A DNA stretch of 64,000 nt from Ifrita kowaldi (GCA_013398055.1 VZRS01007674.1:250653-314652); one strand, 5' to 3'; positions 25,545 to 36,631 are shown, counted from the stretch's first letter. Notes: generated by a model not told the origin, from the sequence alone. Translations and numbers: made by a program.

Positions 25545-28500
25545 TTCTCTCTGGACTATTTGTAATTTATGTGTTTTTAGGAAAGCTGCAAAAGATCAGG
25601 GCATTAGTGATGTTTGTGGAAAACATTTATTTGAACCTGACATGATCAAGATGCCTACAGGACTCTGTTAATGACAGGTGACTGACTTCTGTGGATACCA
25701 AGGATTCAGCCCACTTCTTGGGAATTTTCACAATAGGGATTACAGCTGGTAAAGGTTGTGAGGCTTTCTATAATACAGACACTTTTCCTGTTAAGGTCGT
25801 GTGGAGAGGATTTGATTTGGCAAGACCTTTCTTGTACTTTTTCTTTAATTTGGTTCTTGAATGTGAGGTCACAGTCTGTCCCTCTGCATTTGACTCATGG
25901 ACATGATGAATGCAATACTGAAAACTTTTGTGTCTGCCTGATTCTTTACAAGTTCAGAACTCCAAAGTTTTGGTTGCCTGTTCTCCAAAAGTGGATTTTT
26001 TGTCTCAAAGCAAGATAAATGAGTAGGACTACAGATGCAGACCTGAATGATGCTAGAGAAACATTTGCAACAAAAAAGGTTGACAGGATCAAAACAACAA
26101 AAGGCTAAATTTAGATCTGCATTACTTTATTTAAATGGGTTTTGAAACATTTACCAGCAGCTTTGAAATGCTGCCCTGGTCTGTTAAAAAAGAAATTGTG
26201 AACAAGAATTTCTCACTTAAAGTTAATGTAAATAATAGCAAAAAGAAACCCCTCAGTCTTTCAGCATTTATGTTTTCCCCATCCTGGCAGCAACAAACTT
26301 ACTGTCTTCTTTCTCACCAATAACTGCATTTTCCCCCTTTATTCATTGTGCTTCCTGGTTGAAGTCTTCTATTTTAAGAAAACAAAGAGCTTTGAGGATA
26401 ATTGTTTTATTAAATGTATGTAAAATTGCTGTGGGTCAGCTTTGTGGTACACTACCCTTGACAGTCTCTCTTGACACTTCCTTCTGTGCTAAAAATAGAA
26501 TTACTTGGTACTGTGGTGAGGAATGAGTGGGGGTGTGAAGAAAAGACTTTTTATGAGGCGAAGTCAGGAACATGTCTGTTTAACATGGCAGAAAGGATTC
26601 ATTCTAGATGCTTCTTGTTACAGAAACAGTGGTCAAGGCTGCAAGGTGACCTAGCTACGGCAGCCAGGGGACTTAAAGACATTTCCAAAGTACCTTGAAG
26701 CCATTCCTTGAAAAAAAAGAAAGAAAGCTGATGATGGATTTTGATGGGCTTTTTTTGTACCTGTTTGCTGCCAAATGAGTTATGTAGCTCTTGGCTGATG
26801 GTCTGTAGCTCTGAGAGACTCAGAGTGCATAATTATGAAGCTCACACCAAGTGCATAGTTCAAGCTTGCATATTCATCTTTCTTTGACGTGTCATATAGC
26901 CTGTTCTTCTGGAGTCTATCAACTGCAATTACAATAATGCAAAATGGTCCTCTGTGTTTTGTTTCTTATGATCATTTACGTACATAAAACATATGTAGCT
27001 CTGGTTGGCCTATGGTGCTTGGGACTCACTCATTTCCTAAAATAAAAAGAAAAAGAGGAAACATGGCTTGGCCAAGAAGACCTCAGGCCTTTTAAAATGT
27101 CTCATCAGTGCATGGACATCTGGGAGACAAAGTCTGAATTTATTGGGTGAATCCTGAATTTCCAGGATTTGCTGATTGAACTAGTTCATTAAAATTTGGA
27201 TGCACTCCCTGTGTCAGGGTTTTGGCTCCCTTTGGCCACTTTACATTTGTCTCTAGCGTATGACTCTCAGTCTGTTTAGCCTGTCTGCTCTTGAATTCGC
27301 CTTGAGAAACTCTAGCTGTCGTTGCCAAGTGCCCATCATCTCAAGGAAGAGTTATTTATTTTTGATTGTCTCTATGATGTGCCGTGACTGCAGAAAAAGC
27401 AAATTGCACAGGGGTTTTGAGAGGCTTAGATGTTTAAGGAAACACTCTACAGATTTATTGAAACAGTTTAGAAATGCAGTGGCTGCTGTCAGTGCCCCTT
27501 TACTTGATACCTCATTTGACAAAATCATGTGCCTTCAACTCAGGGTGTGATATGAATGGATTTACAGTAGGTCACTCTGAGACTTTGTTTTATTCCAGAA
27601 CCACAATTTCAGTTCTTGGGGTATTAACAATGTCCCGGTCAGTTCAGGTGGTATCTGTGAGGCTCACCTAATATTCTGCACAGAATAAAGAAAAGGGAAG
27701 AATTATAACAATTCCTCACACAAGGAAAGAGGGTTTTCCACTAGGTGCCAAGAGACAAGCCGCTCAGAGCACATCTACCAGCTGTTGCTGGGGTGGTACA
27801 ATAGACAAGTGAATCAGGACAGGCGGTGACCCTGGCTTGGGTTTAAAATGAAATTTAGGCATCATTTAAAGTTGTGAGGCCCAAGTGACTCCAGGGTCTG
27901 TCTGGTTTTGGAGCTGATTTATACTGAGTGCAAAGCACATGTCCACACCATGCTAAAGGGGACAGGGTTGGGGGGGGGCTACAAGATGCTCGTGTTAGCA
28001 GAGATGGGGCTGGAAATGGAAAATACGTTGCTGGATTAGAATGGTGCCATAGGGGATCTCACAGGCCCTGCTAAGTAGCTGAAGGGATTCAGCTATGCTG
28101 GTTCTTGGTGTGACTCTCTACAGAACCAGAATGTGCGGAGGCCCACTTTGAGCTCGTGATGCCTCAGATGTTTTGAGATGCAACATGGCTATTGCTCCAG
28201 TTTTCCAAAATGTTTCTGAATGATAATGTCCCTCTCTTATGTGGTTTAGACCTTTGTGCTGGTTTAAATACTGTCAGAAGAAACTGTTGTGTATTTTATA
28301 ATCTGGGCCAAGTGATCTTTCCATTTGGGGAATTCAACCTTTTAACATGTTTTAACTTGGGGACCAAAATTAGTCAGAAAATTCTTCTTAGCTGTGTAAT
28401 TTGCTAAATAGTCCTTGTCACTGGGATTTTCTAATATCGTTCTCTTTTGAATGTAATCTTGCTGGCAGAGGCTACTCTATTCCAGGAATAAATTACTCTC

Positions 28501-29383
28501 AAAGGAGAGTGACTGTTAATGTTTCCATCATTACCTTCGTATGGTGGAGGTTAAAAGCTATGTTTTCACCATAAAAAGGGGGAATTTTTTTTTTCTCACA
28601 CAAGAATATGCATCTTGAGATAACTAGCTGACTGTAAAACCAAAGCAAACCAGAAAATCATTCCTTTCCTTCTTCCAAAAAAAATTGTCCTTCTACTCTC
28701 CCCCTCCACCCCAGTAGTGTGTTGACAGTTTATACATCTGACTGCAATTATGCACACTAAGACAAAAATAAGCCATGCTTCTTCAGTTACTTATCTCAGT
28801 GTAGAATCCTACTTTGACATACAAAGCATACATTTTACTGTTACTATTCTCTTCCCTTAAGGAGAGCCTCTGGTTGTGGGTATGTGGGAGGGTGTTTTAG
28901 TAACTCTGTATAAAGGGACACATTCGATAAAATTTTTTTTGAGCAGCTATAGGGTTGCCAACTATTTTGTAGGCCAGTCTGATCGTGCATTAGAGCTTCC
29001 ATCCCTGAATATCCCTGGCAGGCTGAATTCAACTGCAGTGATGTCAAAGCCCAGAATGACTCAATAAGGCAGAAGCAGAAACACAGAAGTAAAGTTCTGA
29101 CTGCTTTAGAAAATACTGCATGAAAATAGATGGCACCAGATGCCGATAGGAAGATGCGAGGATATCCAAATGACTAACTAACTGCATGTGGAGCCTACCT
29201 GAGGGATATGCTCAGAGTATGTGCAAAGTGAGACTGGTGAGACTCCATTTGGCTTTGGAGTCAATGGACTGCTTGAAGCAGGTGTGCGTATGTGTATGTG
29301 GTTGGCTTTGCATGCAGAAGCAAATCTGAGTGAGAGGAAGGAAGTTTAGATGAGAAATTAAGTTCACAGTCAAGCTTTATTGC
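25545..29383. other. Non-coding stretch with G4 motif
   Basis: No supported gene. The part 27720-28160 is GC-richer than its surroundings and contains the G-quadruplex motif at 27958-27978. A (GAAA)-like run follows A8 at 26711-26727. Open frames of 62-96 codons resemble nothing known. Confidence 0.5.
27958..27978 (+). other. G-quadruplex motif (plus strand)
   Basis: G-runs at 27958-27961 and 27965-27967 are followed by nine consecutive G at 27970-27978, which can supply two further runs with a short G loop. This meets the usual four-run rule. A pure G9 run is also prone to slippage, so its length may vary between individuals. Confidence 0.65.
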
Positions 29384-29490
29384 TCACGTGTAACCACTGT
29401 GCCTCAGTTTCTTACCTATAACATGGAGCTGAGGGTGCCCCCCGCCCTGTCCCTCTAGACGTATTGTGAGGGTGAGAACAGCTTTTATTC
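29384..29490 (+). mobile_element. MIR SINE relic
   Basis: The stretch includes 'gtaaccactgtgcctcagtttcttacctataacatggagctgaggg' in two joined parts and then 'tattgtgagggtgagaa'. This follows the MIR 3' half in order: loss of the tRNA-like head, 'tgtgcctcagtttcc', 'tctgtaaaatggggatgag', then 'ttgtgaggat'. MIRs are ancient tRNA-derived SINEs mobilised by L2 and shared across amniotes. This copy is diverged and inactive. Its position at the edge of a conserved-looking block makes exaptation possible. Confidence 0.65.
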
Positions 29491-29559
29491 TGACAGGCCT
29501 TGTTAGAGTAAGATTAAACTTTTAAAAATTGTTACGATTATTTTAGGCAGCACATTGTA

Positions 29560-30110
29560 CTCAGTCTTCACTTGTCCTCGTGCAGTGTTGTTATTACATT
29601 TGCCTCTGAAGTTTCATTTAAAATGTCATCATAATTCAAAATGAAACTGTCAGATTTTTTCCCCATTTCACCTAGTTTTGATGTGAAACTGCACATTTCT
29701 TATAGTTATTTAGATCATAAAGCTTTGCTTGAGGCTGGGTCCCAGTTGACTGAATAGTTATGCAAACATTAGCAAATTTTCCCTTGAGCTAAGTTTCATG
29801 TTTGCAATGAAATCTGAACTCAGGCAAATTTTGTGTGGTTTTCATTGCAAACATATAGGCAATGCATGAAAGCTGTGCATTTTCCTGTCTGCTCTCTGGA
29901 ATGATCTAATTTTTAATTTTTCTCAAGTCTCCTACTTTAATGACATAGCAGAGTTGTCATTAATTTGCAGTTTAATATCTTCATGTTAGCCATTAGGTAG
30001 AGTGTTTGCTGTAATTTTGCAAGGCATTTTTAGTAATTTAGGTAATTAGAGTTTGACTGATGGTTTGCATATTAAGATTTTAGCCCATGCATTAAAAAAA
30101 GAGTCCTTTT
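29560..30110. promoter_or_regulatory. Candidate conserved non-coding element
   Basis: About 550 bases are AT-rich, without simple repeats or recognisable transposon, and dense in POU/homeodomain-type words. Examples are ATGCAAAC at 29760, TTTGCATAT at 30064, TAATTA-like cores near 30030-30050 and CATTAATTTGC near 29960. It contains the 15-bp inverted repeat at 29798-29854. Vertebrate developmental enhancers often look like this, but only cross-species alignment can show conservation. The call is inferred from texture alone. Confidence 0.3.
29798..29854. other. 15-bp perfect inverted repeat / hairpin
   Basis: ATGTTTGCAATGAAA at 29798-29812 and TTTCATTGCAAACAT at 29840-29854 are exact reverse complements with a 27-base spacer. 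Pairing continues imperfectly inward (814:838, 815:837, 816:836, 818:834, 819:833). A transcript would fold a stem of about 20 pairs with a terminal loop of roughly 13 bases, similar to a short miRNA precursor. A further partner, TGCAAACAT at 29761-29769, can pair with the left arm instead (9 bp), giving two competing folds. The word GCAAATTTT also occurs twice (29772 and 29824). No known miRNA was recognised. Confidence 0.75.
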
Positions 30111-30144
30111 TCTTCTTGTCGTAGTCTGAAACCCCAAATGTACT

Positions 30145-30156
30145 TTTGTTTGTTTG
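30145..30156. repeat. (TTTG)3 short tandem repeat
   Basis: Three exact TTTG units inside a T/G-rich run. Confidence 0.7.
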
Positions 30157-30294
30157 TTTACAAGCACGTGTCATTTGAAACAGAAGGCCGGCAGATTGGT
30201 GTGAATGTCTAGTCCCCTTCTGCCAGATTTTATATTTGGGCTGGAGTGGTGGATGGCTGTTGTTTTTGTAGGCTGGCAAGAAGTGCAGTTACAC

Positions 30295-30415
30295 AGAGCC
30301 CTTCCACCCCCTCACGGCACACTTGGAATGTTCAGTGCCGCGCTCTGCAGTCCGCGGAAATCTGCCCTCCGAGCGGGAGCACTGCCAGCTCTGAGCAGTG
30401 CTAATCGAACTTCTG
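30295..30415. promoter_or_regulatory. Small CpG cluster, possible promoter or enhancer
   Basis: Eight CpGs lie between 30315 and 30406, including GCCGCGC and TCCGCGGA words, while flanking kilobases have almost none. Local GC content is clearly raised. It is shorter than a formal CpG island. Such mini-clusters mark unmethylated enhancers, lncRNA promoters or conserved sites. There is no TATA box or coding exon that I can identify next to it. Confidence 0.4.
30378..30402. other. 8-bp stem with 9-base loop
   Basis: AGCACTGC and GCAGTGCT are perfect reverse complements inside the CpG cluster. The GC-rich stem is more stable than the AT-rich hairpins elsewhere in the window. It is not assigned to any RNA family. 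Confidence 0.65.
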
Positions 30416-30620
30416 CCACCAGCAATAATTATCAAGAGTTATACCTAAAATTCCCCAGTTGTACCATGTACATAACATGCAAGGTCTAGGTTGTTCTTCG
30501 TGCTTTTTGTTTGTTTTTAATAGATTTTGGTTTTCTGCTCCGTTTCAGTTCATTTTTCAGCCAGTTAAGAAAAATTAATTGCTTATGCATATTAACAGCC
30601 TACGGGAAATATTGCACATT

Positions 30621-30660
30621 TCCCTCCATTCCCTCCTTTCCTCCCTCCCTCCCTCCTTTC
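30621..30660 (+). repeat. Polypyrimidine tract with perfect mirror repeat
   Basis: Forty bases are almost pure C/T with CCCT and CCTT units. The last 25 (30636-30660) read the same in both directions, centred on 30648. A homopyrimidine mirror repeat is the classical requirement for intramolecular triplex (H-DNA). The minus strand also has five GGG runs, three of them spaced by single A, so a G-quadruplex with one longer loop is an alternative fold. Confidence 0.8.
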
Positions 30661-30720
30661 ATAAGCCCAAAAAGGAATACTTCTAAGCCAGTGCATGAGT
30701 CAGTAATCTTGATTTATTGA

Positions 30721-32106
30721 GCTTAGATACCTTTGCCTGTATGCGATTAGAGACAAATTAGAAATCCTTGTTGGTGCTAGTTTGCAGCCCTAGATGTCAC
30801 AGCTTTGAACAGAAAAGAGACAAGAAAGGTTTGCAGCAGTCCTGAAGCTGCAGAAGCAGTGACTGCTCTTGCCTTATGTTTTCCCCTCTCAGCAGGGTTT
30901 GAGGAAAGCAGTGTGTGCCCTCAGTGATTTCCAGACGTAGTCAGATCTGTTAGCTTAAATTTCCAGTAGAAGTGGTGCATTTGCAGCCAAACACTGGCAT
31001 TTGCAATGAACTGGGAGAGGTGCAGACAGTTTTCTTTTGCAGATCTTGCTGTGGTAAGGGAGCAACCTTGTGCAGGGGGACATGCTGGGAGGCTGGGGGG
31101 CCTTTCTGGACCCTGTAAAAAAGAGTTAACTGCAATTACTGATGTAGTACTAGCCATCTAACAGGACAGTTAACAGGGCATTACTTTGGATTATTTTATC
31201 CCTAGCTAAGGACACATCACAGAAACACAGAAGCTGTGGTTTTCCAAATCTGGCAATTTGTGTCCTAGTACCCAAGTGGCAATGAATATCTAGTGCTTTC
31301 CAGCAAGAAAGGCTCTTTATGAGCAACTGGTCATTGCATAATGTGGTATAGAGGATATAAATTAGACTGACTACTGAAGGGAATCTGTTTGTGTCCTGAA
31401 GCATAGTATTTAGAGACTTTTTTTAGGCACAAAACTGTCCTATTCTTTTTATTTATAATGTACATAATGTTGCTAGCTCTGAAATGCATTAAAGAGTTCT
31501 CATTCATTCAAGCATGTGCACAGTAACCCTCAGTGGGGATTTTGTTGGTTATCCTTATGCTCCCAGAGGGAGAAATGGGGCTGTTTGGGCTGGGAGCAAA
31601 ACAAAGCGCACAGGGCAGGGTCCTTTACAAATGTACGGACATTATTATTGTTTTCCAGTGCATAACAACCAAATCCCCTTGTTTTGCTAGCATTATTTTG
31701 TTACCTCATCCCTCTTCCTCACTTGTCTTTACAGCTGAAGGGCCTTTCACGTGCGTAGGGTCAGTCTTTGAGATAAACGTCCATCTGACGAAAGAGAAAC
31801 AGAAGGTATCACAGTGATAAATCTACAAGTTTAAAGTTCCTTTTCAGCATGCTACAAATGCATAAAAGCATTCAAATACATACATTTATGCTTATTACTG
31901 CTTGATATGGATACATGATTTAGTACACTAGCTTCTGACCAAACATTTTATGATGAACTGTACATTAGTTCATCAAACAGCAACAGCCCCCTTCCCTCCT
32001 CTCCCTGTATGTTCATGCAAGCAATTAGGTGAATTAAGTGGCATGCAATGTTAAAAGAAGAGGGAGAGGTAAGAAAATTCTGTAAAATATTAGTGGGAAA
32101 TCTTGT
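30721..32106. other. Non-coding stretch, AT-rich
   Basis: No supported gene. The part 31820-32060 looks like a conserved non-coding element and contains the 9-bp stem at 31951-31975. Open frames of 78-94 codons at 30.9-31.8 kb match nothing recognised. Confidence 0.45.
31951..31975. other. 9-bp stem with 7-base loop
   Basis: TGATGAACT and AGTTCATCA are exact reverse complements around GTACATT. The element lies in an AT-rich, repeat-free stretch that resembles conserved regulatory DNA. Confidence 0.6.
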
Positions 32107-32649
32107 TTATTGGTAGTCATGGTGAAAAGAACAGCGGCCCTCAGTATGACAACTAAATACATCTAGAGCATGTAGGTGCTTGGACTGTAGCTGTTTAATG
32201 AGAATCCCATTATGCCTTTGTATCCATTTGCCCTCCGGCTTGGCCACGCAGGCACGGGAGGAACTGTAACATGCAATGGATGCCACTGCAAGCACATCCT
32301 CTCCTGAACTTTCCTTCAATATCGAACCTTGTTCTCTTTGTAAGGTTGCAGTAAGTGACAGCTGGTTATACTGGGAAAACAGGGCTCTAGCATTTTTCAG
32401 CTCTCTTTGGTGCTTTTGTTGCTCAGCTAATATTGGCATATTTTCACATGTGTATGTTGGGTTGGTAAAGTTTTTTAGCAGGTCTTTCCCCATTCCCTTT
32501 CTTTGGCTCAGAACTCTGAACCCTGTTCCTGCTGCCTCACCTCCAAAACTCACACCTTCACCAGTTTTATGGCAATGGAAAAACCAGGAGTGACACAGAG
32601 CAAGTCTGGGTGATTGCTGAACTGGGCTGTCTGCATACCATGGCAGTGT
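32107..32649 (-). other. 180-codon open stretch, coding status doubtful
   Basis: On the minus strand no stop occurs from the TGA at 32650-32652 to the TAA at 32107-32109, giving 180 open codons. The first in-frame ATG is at 32493, which leaves 128 residues. The translation is hydrophilic and mixed in composition, without membrane segment, signal peptide or repeated motif. It contains a Gln/Lys/Arg-rich part near the middle, but no domain is recognised. A simple model with 40 percent GC predicts roughly 0.06 runs of this length in the window, so it is mildly surprising. It could be an exon, a decayed retrocopy or chance. Confidence 0.15.
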
Positions 32650-32652
32650 TCA

Positions 32653-33812
32653 CCACTCTGCAACAGCGAAAGAAGCAGCCTCTTATTGCTCTCACTTTAG
32701 ATGTGTTTTCACGAAGAAGCTAGAGATCTAACAGCATGAGAGAGTTCCTCTGTTAGGGTACATAATGTTTTCCTACTTTTATTCATCCTAGTTTGCATTT
32801 TGCTGTGAGTTCTTAGAAAGGCTGGTAATTTTTAAATTTTTATGTACTCCCACAGCTGTGTACACAGAGTTTAGCTGAAGTTCATGTAATTCCACTGAAT
32901 GACACAAGCTGCAGGCAATTGCTATCTAAAATTTTTCTCCTGCACGTTTTTTCTCTAGCTGCTCAAGTACCAGGGGAACCTTAGCTCTGACTAGTTTGTT
33001 AATGTGTAATAAGAGTTCAGTGATCTCTGGTGCAAACATGTTTGTTCACAGTGTACAGCTTTGTTTCTATTGGAATTACAGATGAAGGATGTTCTAACAC
33101 TTGCAAGATATTTAATGTTTCACATTAATATTATTAGCTCAACTTAATTCAGGCTCATCAAATCACTTGCTTTCTATGAATCTCTTTTCCCCGCTTCCTA
33201 CATCCATCTGTTGGTTCCTATGTTTTCTTATCTATATTTTTTGTTTCATCTACATATATTTTTGCTACTTCTTTTTTGCTTAAACCAGAATTTTCCCTGA
33301 CTTAACATAGCAAACAAAACCAAGGACAACATGGAAAACATCTGAAAAGATTAGTGCCAGCTGCAATCATGTCAGCAGTGCAGTTTATATTTAGAGGGGA
33401 AGCGTGCTGGAGAGGAGGTGAAGAGTTCAGAGTGGGATTCAACCTGGCTGCTTGGATCTGAGTGAGGAAGGACTGGCTGCTGCTAGGATCGAGCTGGCCT
33501 TCCCTGCTCTTGTACATGGTGCTGATTTCAGTTTATTATCAGGGTTTTTTCCACTGCAGCCTTGGAAAGCTGTTTGGAAGGAGAGGGGTACACCAACACC
33601 CGCCCTTGGCTAAGAAGCCACAAGGAGCTTTCAAGGCTCTCTATTCTTGCGAGTTATCTGGCATTAACCTGACTCTTAATTCTGTATCCTACTCAGTGGA
33701 CCACAAGCCTTGATACTTACCGTGAGTTTTTCTGTCTTGGTAATTGCACGTCCCCTTTCAATGCTTGTTTGTCACTTATCCCAAAATCCATGGCTCCATT
33801 CCTACAGGTCTC
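32653..33812. other. Non-coding stretch, nothing recognised
   Basis: Only short open frames (71-83 codons around 33.3-33.7 kb) and a 7-bp stem with 3-base loop at 33112-33128. No repeat family was recognised. Confidence 0.5.
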
Positions 33813-33945
33813 TTGTCATGGAGGGAACTATTTATGGATCCCCATGTTACAGATGAGGCATTGACGCTGACAGAGAGGTCACAAAATAAAATTCTGGAAG
33901 AGCAAGAATGGAGCAAGCCTCAGTTGATAGAAACATAGCTGAAAT
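33813..33945 (-). mobile_element. MIR SINE relic
   Basis: Along the plus strand the run 'atccccatgttacagatgagg', then 'gctgacagagaggtcac', then a purine-rich stretch ending in 'agcaagcctcag' follows the antisense MIR pattern 'ccccattttacagatgaggaaactgaggcacagagaggtt...gtcac'. The element is thus on the minus strand, diverged and inactive. Ends are approximate. Confidence 0.6.
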
Positions 33946-34079
33946 TTGACCCATTGATAGGTTTTGAACCTGACTATCATATCAGTAGCTTTTGTTGCAA
34001 TATTTCCTCTATTTCTTGTGATCAATTTCAGGTGAAAAAAATCCCAAATTTTCTTCTTTATCTGCTTCTTGCACAACAA

Positions 34080-34640
34080 ATACAAAAATGAATTTTTTTA
34101 AAACCCACAGTGAAGCACACAATAAAACTTTTATTAAGAGGTCTTATACAATATCTTTTTAAATTAAGAAATTTAATGAGATGTCTTGGTGATGGAACAT
34201 TCTTTCCTCTGTATTGTGTTCACTAATGAACTGTTAAAATTGAAGATTAGAGGTTCCAGCTACCATAAAACTGAAAAATTTGAAATAATTGTTTTGTAAT
34301 ATTGTAATTCAGAAAGATAAGAAAATTGCAGCTGCTGCCTCTTAACACTGCAGCTAGCAGAGCATCTGGAAATCAGAAAAGAAAGCCATTAACTCAAATG
34401 ATGCCTTTTATCAGTTGAAGGAAGTGAAATCTTTCAAAAAATGGCCCAGAAGAGGTATAAATAAGAATTTAAAAAATATATTAATTTTGCATTTGTGGAG
34501 ACCGGGATGAGCAGGTCTTATGCCTCAGTATGTGAGGAAAATAAACGACTTAATCACGTCAGTGTGGTTTAATGGCAAAGTACTTTATAGCCACGGCAAT
34601 ATCCATTACCTCTTAAATAAGACTTTGAATTTCTAGAAAG
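34080..34640. promoter_or_regulatory. Candidate conserved non-coding element
   Basis: Repeat-free, AT-rich DNA with many AATTAA/TTAAT words and a short part (34500-34600) retaining four CpGs in otherwise CpG-poor surroundings. This texture is common in developmental enhancers. Conservation cannot be tested from one sequence. Confidence 0.22.
34121..34135. other. Palindromic poly(A) signal pair
   Basis: AATAAAA and TTTTATT flank a single C, so each strand shows an AATAAA hexamer at the same place. It could serve transcripts from both sides, but AT-rich DNA produces this often and no transcript is known here. Confidence 0.35.
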
Positions 34641-36605
34641 ATTAAATCTGAGTGATAGCAGATGTATCACTGTCAGCCAGAAGAAACAGCCCTTCCTGAG
34701 ATTTCCTAGCGTTCCCCCTCTGCACTCCCCTCACTGCCCAGTGTGAAGGCATCCTGCAGTGAAAGGGTTAAGAATGCACAAGGGTGAGTCTTGTAGCTGA
34801 ATTTATCTTGGTAACCCAAGATCTTCATGAATGTGGAACACTGTTACTACTGCAGCTATTCTTGTATTGGCTTCCCCACCAAGCCCTGACATGCTTTTGT
34901 CCATGTATACTTCTTGAGTTTCACTCCTGGGGGAAGCTTGGGCAGATCAGGTGACAAACAGGCCTCAATCCCTCACATGCTTACTGAATCAAGTTGTTTA
35001 TATTTTCCACACATCCTGCTTTTGTTATGCTGGAATTTTTTTTCTCCTTGTACTTTACTGTACTCTTGTGTACTAATTAAGATTGCAAATTACTTAAGAA
35101 TTTTCCTTTGAGAGGAGAAAACAAGTGTAAGTCCTGAATTCTTCTTACTCATTTTTTATTTTTATAATCTAGAATTTAAATAAGCAAGTAGACAAAGGAA
35201 AACTGTTCCTTATGCTCACAAAAATGCTGTGGACTGATGCATTTAGATGTGGACTCCTTGCAGAGGGGAAGGAGTATTATGTATTATGGGAGGGTCATGA
35301 TAGAAGGTTGAGCTTTTTCCCAAGACTTGGCAGTTCCTGTCCTTCCTGGTCTTCCAAGGGGCAGTGAATGCTTCTATGAAGACAGAAATTTATGATCTTT
35401 ATCATGTGAAAAAAATATTAATTTGTTCTATTTGCCGTGGACAGTGGCTCATATCAAAACCTGAAATAGAATATATTGTGGTCTTGGGAGAAAATTGATT
35501 TGCATTTTTACAAAGAAACAATTTCCCTATCCTGTTCATTTTGCTATATATTGAGCTAAGTCCCAGATCCAGATATGTTAACCAAGATAGTGTTAAATTA
35601 CTGTATCCAGCTGGTCTGGCATGGATGGCCTACAGCTCTGCCTTCTCATGGTGCTGGGAGGTACGTGTTTTCATATCACTGTTGGAGTGATTATTACATA
35701 TGGGAATGTTTCATTGCATTTGCTCACCCTGGAGTATTGCACTTAAATGCAACTCGACTAATGCCTGGGAGCATGGTGTTTGTGAGGTAAAATGAAGAAC
35801 ATTGCATATGCTTAGGCTGGGTTTCAGCTCTTTACTTCTTCCAGGTCTGGAAGCTCAGGAAGAAGCCGAACTGGATCAAGCTATATTGGAACAATAAGAT
35901 GAAAGGTTGAGTTTATAGATTAAACTGATATCTAAAATTTGTGGGGTTGGGATTGTAACAGTACTGTTACTACTCTGATACCTGAAGCAGAATTTTGATA
36001 AATCGTTTGAAATCTTCTCTGTAAGGTAAGGGAATTTTAAGCCAGACTTTATTTAGATGAAGGTCCTATTATCCAGAATAAGAACATCCCCAAAATAAGA
36101 TCATTATTTTGTATTTTCTTTTAAGTCTTTGAAATTTACTAGCTCCATTTAAGGGCTTTGGTAGGGAGAGCAATCTTTGGGATTGGCTGGATGGGGGGAA
36201 CAATGGAGACAGGTACCATTGCCCTTGGTCCCTCTCCTAAAAAAGTGTGTGTACAAGTGTGTGTTTGTGTCTGTGGATCACCTTGCTTCTTTTGAGGAAT
36301 CTTTTTTTTATAGATTTAAGATTCAGTTGTAGAGAGTGATAATTAGTCTCCCTGTTATGAGTGCAAATCACTACATCTGTATTTGCAGACATGAATAAAT
36401 ACTTAGTTAATGTTTGAGCCTAAATAGAGAACTTGTACCAAAAATTATCTTCTAATTTAGCTGAATGGCTCTCTGAAAAATATATGAGTGTCAATATTTT
36501 AAAAATAAATCTTAATACCTAAAAAGTTCTGAAATTCAGAGATGTTGAATATCCATTTTTGAAAATGCATAATGGAAGTTTTCTATCTCCAGAAAAGAAA
36601 ACAAT

Positions 36606-36631
36606 AAGCCTAGAAGTCTAACTCTAGGCTT
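36606..36631. other. 9-bp stem with 8-base loop
   Basis: AAGCCTAGA and TCTAGGCTT are exact reverse complements. Three unpaired bases further out on each side, AAAAC and GTTTT can extend the stem. The total fold is still shorter than a normal miRNA precursor. Confidence 0.6.

Noticed and set aside
27738..27750. CTCF-like word CCACTAGGTGCCA
   Set aside because: One mismatch in the critical GGC core and no second supporting block.
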